From Candidatus Heimdallarchaeota archaeon (lineage in GTDB: Archaea > Asgardarchaeota > Heimdallarchaeia > Heimdallarchaeales > Heimdallarchaeaceae), in contig JAHLWR010000001.1 of NCBI GenBank assembly GCA_019057815.1, forward strand, positions 86,001 to 150,000: a stretch of 64,000 nucleotides of DNA, given 5' to 3'. The stretch's first letter is position 1. The number at the start of each line of letters is the position of its first letter. The notes under the pieces were generated by a model. That model did not search any database. It was not told the origin of the DNA and was given only the letters and a program-made list of their open reading frames with translations. Shown piece by piece: positions 61,036 through 64,000 of the stretch. Both the position numbers and the translations under genes were made by a program.

Positions 61036-62559
61036 TTAGCCTAAGCTTCCAATTTCTTTTTCAACTTCTTCAAGGATTTCACAAGATTTGACTAAAGCTT
61101 TCATATTTGTATGATCATCATATAATGGTCTGTCTATATCTAAGAATTCAACGTGTCTTCGAATAACTTCTTTAGCTTTAGTGACACCTTTACCAAATTG
61201 GAACTCTCTAAAGTCTAATGCCTGAGCTGCTGCCATTAGTTCAATGCCCAATACTCCATATGCATTATCCATTATTTGGAAGTTCTTAATAGCAGTATTC
61301 ATCCCCATGGATACAAAATCTTCTTGATCTGCTGCTGCTGCAATAGATTGAATACTCGCTGGCATTGATAAAATTCTCATCTCTACTATTTGCATATCTG
61401 CAGTATATTGGCTTAACATTAAACCTGACATTAAACCGGCTCCTTTTGATAAGAATGGAGGTAATCCTACACTTAAAGCTGGGTGGTTTAATCTATTCAT
61501 TCTACGTTCGGACATTACACAAACCATTGTAATAGCTGTACCAGCCATATCCATTGGCAAGCAAACAGGTGATCCTTGGAAATTAGCTCCTGTTAAAGTA
61601 ATTTTTTCATCCGGAAAGAAGACTGGATTATCCCCTACTCCATTTAATTCAATTTCAACTTGAGTTTGACACCATTCTAAGGCGTCATGTGCAGCTCCTA
61701 GTACTTGAGGTGCAGAACGCATAGAATAAGCATCTTGAACTTTAACCTTTAGTCTTGCTTCGAATAAATCTCCACCTTTGAAAAGTTTGGATAACGATTT
61801 TGCGCATCGTACTGCTCCTGGGAAACCACGAATTTCATGTAACATTGGAGTGTAAGGTTTCATATTTCCCATTAATGCTTCTATCGACATGGCACATGCG
61901 ATTTCAGCTTGTTTCATGAATCGCATAGCATCATACAAAAAGATAGCACTCATAGCAGTAAGAAGGTTAGAACCATTAATCGCGGCTAATCCATCTCTTG
62001 CCTTTAGACCAGGGACTTTGATGCCTGCTTTATCCATAGCTTCTTTACCATCAAGCAATTCCCCTTTATAATAGGCTTTTCCTTCACCCATTAATAATAA
62101 AGCAATTTGTGACATTGGGGCTAAATCACCAGATGCGCCAACAGATCCTTTCTGGCAGACGAAAGGAGTTAAGTCTTTATTTAACATTTCAACAAGTGTA
62201 TCAGCAATAATAGGTCTGTTTCCAGAATTACCATGAGCTAAAACATTAATTCGTCCCAACATTGCACCACGTACATATTCTAAAGGTGCGGGGTCTCCTA
62301 TACCAGCAGCATGGTTATAGATCAAATACTTTTGAAATAAACCAACTTCTTCATCAGAGAGAACAACTTCAGAGAATTCACCAATACCTGTATTGACACC
62401 GTACATGATCTCCTTTGCTTCAATCTTTTCTTCTAGCATTGCTCGACATTTTTTCATTCGCTCAATTGCATCTGGATGCAATTCTACTTTTTCGTTATAA
62501 CGTGCAACTTTGACAATATCTTCAATTGTTAGTCCTGAACCAGTAATTACATAGGTCAT
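61036..62559 (-). CDS. hutH: Histidine ammonia-lyase
   Basis: A 507-aa MIO-type ammonia-lyase converting histidine to urocanate. The Ala-Ser-Gly triad that forms MIO is in GSVGASGDLAPMSQ (about 144-157), preceded by HGNSGNRP. YGVNTGIGEF (about 58-67) and IYNHAAGIG with the specificity His (about 85-93; HAL has SHAAGIG) are kept. The C-terminal part AADQEDFVSMGMNTA is typical of a subgroup distinct from classical HutH, in which QGSPVCLPMDMAGTA replaces HAQPVALAAD. So histidine is the best substrate guess, with tyrosine as an alternative. The gene is divergent from a second HAL, 170 bases apart. Confidence 0.9.
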   Translation of the reverse strand: MTYVITGSGLTIEDIVKVARYNEKVELHPDAIERMKKCRAMLEEKIEAKEIMYGVNTGIGEFSEVVLSDEEVGLFQKYLIYNHAAGIGDPAPLEYVRGAMLGRINVLAHGNSGNRPIIADTLVEMLNKDLTPFVCQKGSVGASGDLAPMSQIALLLMGEGKAYYKGELLDGKEAMDKAGIKVPGLKARDGLAAINGSNLLTAMSAIFLYDAMRFMKQAEIACAMSIEALMGNMKPYTPMLHEIRGFPGAVRCAKSLSKLFKGGDLFEARLKVKVQDAYSMRSAPQVLGAAHDALEWCQTQVEIELNGVGDNPVFFPDEKITLTGANFQGSPVCLPMDMAGTAITMVCVMSERRMNRLNHPALSVGLPPFLSKGAGLMSGLMLSQYTADMQIVEMRILSMPASIQSIAAAADQEDFVSMGMNTAIKNFQIMDNAYGVLGIELMAAAQALDFREFQFGKGVTKAKEVIRRHVEFLDIDRPLYDDHTNMKALVKSCEILEEVEKEIGSLG

Positions 62560-62728
62560 ATTCTAATTCCTCAATTTGGTTTTGAGAAATCTTTAAGCAC
62601 TCTGTTTAAAAATTTTTGTCCAAGTATCTGAATAAATCAAAGAAAATAGTTTTGCTATCATCAGAGTTTTCTTAATGGTAGGTAGCATAATGAATAAATA
62701 TTACAACCTCAAGAAATATTAGATAGCC

Positions 62729-64000
62729 ATGCACCAGGAAGTTACAGTTTTAGATGGAGATTCCTTAACTATTAATGATTTACTTGAAATTACACGTTTT
62801 GGAAAAAAAGTCAAAATCAGTGAGGAAGGCATAATAAAAATTGAAAAAGCAAGAAGAATTATTGAAGAGAAACTTGAGGAGAATGAAATCATTTATGGTG
62901 TTTCGACAGGTTTTGGAAAACTTACTAATACTATCATATCTCCATCTGAAAGAGAGACACTTCAAAAGAATCTTATTAAATCTCATAGTATTGGTTTTGG
63001 TCCTTATCTCCCTGATGAAATTGTCTTAGGTGCTATGGTTATAGAGCTTAATTCCTTTTGTACAGGAGGAAGTGGCATTCGAATTGAAACAGCTGAAATG
63101 CTTAAGAAGTTAGTCAATAAGAAAGTCATACCACTGGTACCTAGTATAGGCTCTTTAGGAGCTAGCGGAGATCTTATACCTCTTGCATATATAGCAAGAA
63201 TTCTCATAGGCGAAGGAGAAGCAAAATTAGAAAATGAGATACTCAAAGGTTCTGAAATTCTTTCAAAGCTTAATTTGTCTCCCATTGAATTACACGCTAA
63301 GGAAGGAATATCTCTAATTAACGGAACTCATGTACTTACTTCTTTCGCCGCACACACTGTTTTTGATTCTTTAAATATTTTGAGAAATTCAGTTATCTCA
63401 ATTGGTTTAACTTTAGAAGCATTTGAAGGTAACATCAATGCCTTCTCAGCATTTATTATGAATCTACGCCCTCATAAAGGACAAATAAGATTTGCTCAAG
63501 CAATTCTTGATGTTCTTGAAGGAAGCGATTTACTCATTAAACAACCAAAAAGAATTCAAGATCCTTACTCAATAAGATGTTCTCCACAAGTTCATGGAGC
63601 TATTTTAGATGCAGTTGAGCATTGTAAGAATCTAGTTGAAATTGAAATAAATTCAACAACTGATAATCCTCTGATTGACATAGAAACTTCAACAGTAGCT
63701 TCTGGGGGTAATTTTCATGGAGAGCCTATAGGGCTTGCTATGGATTATTTGTGCATAGCCATGACTGAGTTAGGGAACATCTCTGAAAGAAGAGTAAGTA
63801 TTCTATTAGATTCATCAATATCTGGACTTCCCTCCTTCTTGATAAAAAAACCTGGTCTAAACTCTGGATTAATGATGATACAATATGCTGATGCAGCTAT
63901 TTCTGCTGAAAACAAAGTTCTTGCATCTCCAGCTTCAATTGATAATGCTTCTGTATCAGCTAATCAAGAAGATCATGTTTCGATGGGTCTCACAGCAAGT
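62729..64000 (+). CDS. Histidine ammonia-lyase paralogue, C-terminus beyond the window
   Basis: The first 424 codons of a second MIO-type ammonia-lyase. Starts ATG at 62729 (MHQEVTVLDGDSLTINDLLE) and stays open to the right edge. Visible are YGVSTGFGKLT, SHSIGFG with the specificity His, GSLGASGDLIPLAYIA (MIO triad Ala-Ser-Gly), SGGNFHGEPIGLAMDYL, SERRVSILLDSSISGLP and SANQEDHVSMG. These are nearer classical bacterial HutH than the paralogue at 61036. A TATA-like ATAAATATT (62694-62702) lies about 30 bases upstream of the ATG, suggesting a leaderless transcript. About 80 residues are missing on the right. Confidence 0.92.
   Translation, partial: MHQEVTVLDGDSLTINDLLEITRFGKKVKISEEGIIKIEKARRIIEEKLEENEIIYGVSTGFGKLTNTIISPSERETLQKNLIKSHSIGFGPYLPDEIVLGAMVIELNSFCTGGSGIRIETAEMLKKLVNKKVIPLVPSIGSLGASGDLIPLAYIARILIGEGEAKLENEILKGSEILSKLNLSPIELHAKEGISLINGTHVLTSFAAHTVFDSLNILRNSVISIGLTLEAFEGNINAFSAFIMNLRPHKGQIRFAQAILDVLEGSDLLIKQPKRIQDPYSIRCSPQVHGAILDAVEHCKNLVEIEINSTTDNPLIDIETSTVASGGNFHGEPIGLAMDYLCIAMTELGNISERRVSILLDSSISGLPSFLIKKPGLNSGLMMIQYADAAISAENKVLASPASIDNASVSANQEDHVSMGLTAS

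Noticed and set aside
60987-61091. A 34-codon plus-strand frame with a good AAGAGGT ribosome site before its ATG
   Set aside because: Most of it is antisense to the 3' end of hutH, and its Phe/Leu-rich content follows from that overlap; kept only as a curiosity.

Overview
This is AT-rich, gene-dense archaeal DNA. Archaeal markers are a group II chaperonin (thermosome), an archaellin/pilin-type N-terminus on a surface protein, an RtcB RNA ligase and archease, a UbiA/MenA-type prenyltransferase and TATA-box promoters with short or absent leaders. A Rab/Gtr-like small GTPase, many TPR proteins, V4R domains and bacterial-type catabolic enzymes (urocanate hydratase, histidine ammonia-lyases, tyrosine phenol-lyase, oligopeptidase B) fit an Asgard archaeon, perhaps of the Heimdallarchaeia. 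That placement is inference from gene content, with no tree behind it. I recognised no tRNA, rRNA, CRISPR array or insertion sequence.

Layout. 1-2041: ABC-2 type transporter genes (-), the last cut by the window edge. 2194-5044: an Nfu-type Fe-S protein and a TPR protein (+). 5051-14884: a purine operon (-), purCS-Q-L-E-BM-N-F-D, with two gene fusions (PurC-PurS and PurB-PurM). A phosphoribosyltransferase-type regulator is transcribed divergently from it (15173). 16040-18946: a membrane protein, a protein disulfide oxidoreductase, a parvulin and an ADP-forming acyl-CoA synthetase beta subunit with a decayed alpha-subunit fragment upstream. 19003-23837: two large surface proteins. 23996-25885: hutU. 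26015-27909: a soluble protein and two seven-helix membrane proteins.

28274-38286: a CoA-disulfide-reductase-like flavoprotein, a TPR gene with an in-frame stop, oligopeptidase B, an agmatinase-family hydrolase, a small GTPase, a tyrosine phenol-lyase-like enzyme and gcvT. 38342-43332: an HTH regulator, a tandem GNAT, a circularly permuted GTPase, TatD and DHH proteins. 43359-49499: intein-bearing rtcB, a duplicated 50-aa zinc-ribbon gene and archease. 49638-52995: gcvH-gcvPA-gcvPB. 53076-59517: membrane/zinc-ribbon proteins, a thioredoxin-V4R-V4R protein, the thermosome and a prenyltransferase. 59548-64000: hutI and two divergent histidine ammonia-lyases.

How the genes work together. The purine operon covers PRPP to SAICAR/AICAR, but purH-type final steps and purK are not here. 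Histidine catabolism (hutH, hutU, hutI, possibly an agmatinase-family last step) and glycine cleavage (T, H, P1, P2) are nearly complete but scattered. Together with tyrosine phenol-lyase and peptidases they suggest an amino-acid/peptide-consuming heterotroph that makes its own purines. RtcB and archease form the RNA ligation module. The most notable items are the two purine-enzyme fusions, the RtcB intein lacking the usual penultimate His, the in-frame stop in a TPR gene, the eroded acyl-CoA synthetase alpha fragment, the twin zinc-ribbon genes and the thioredoxin-V4R-V4R protein.
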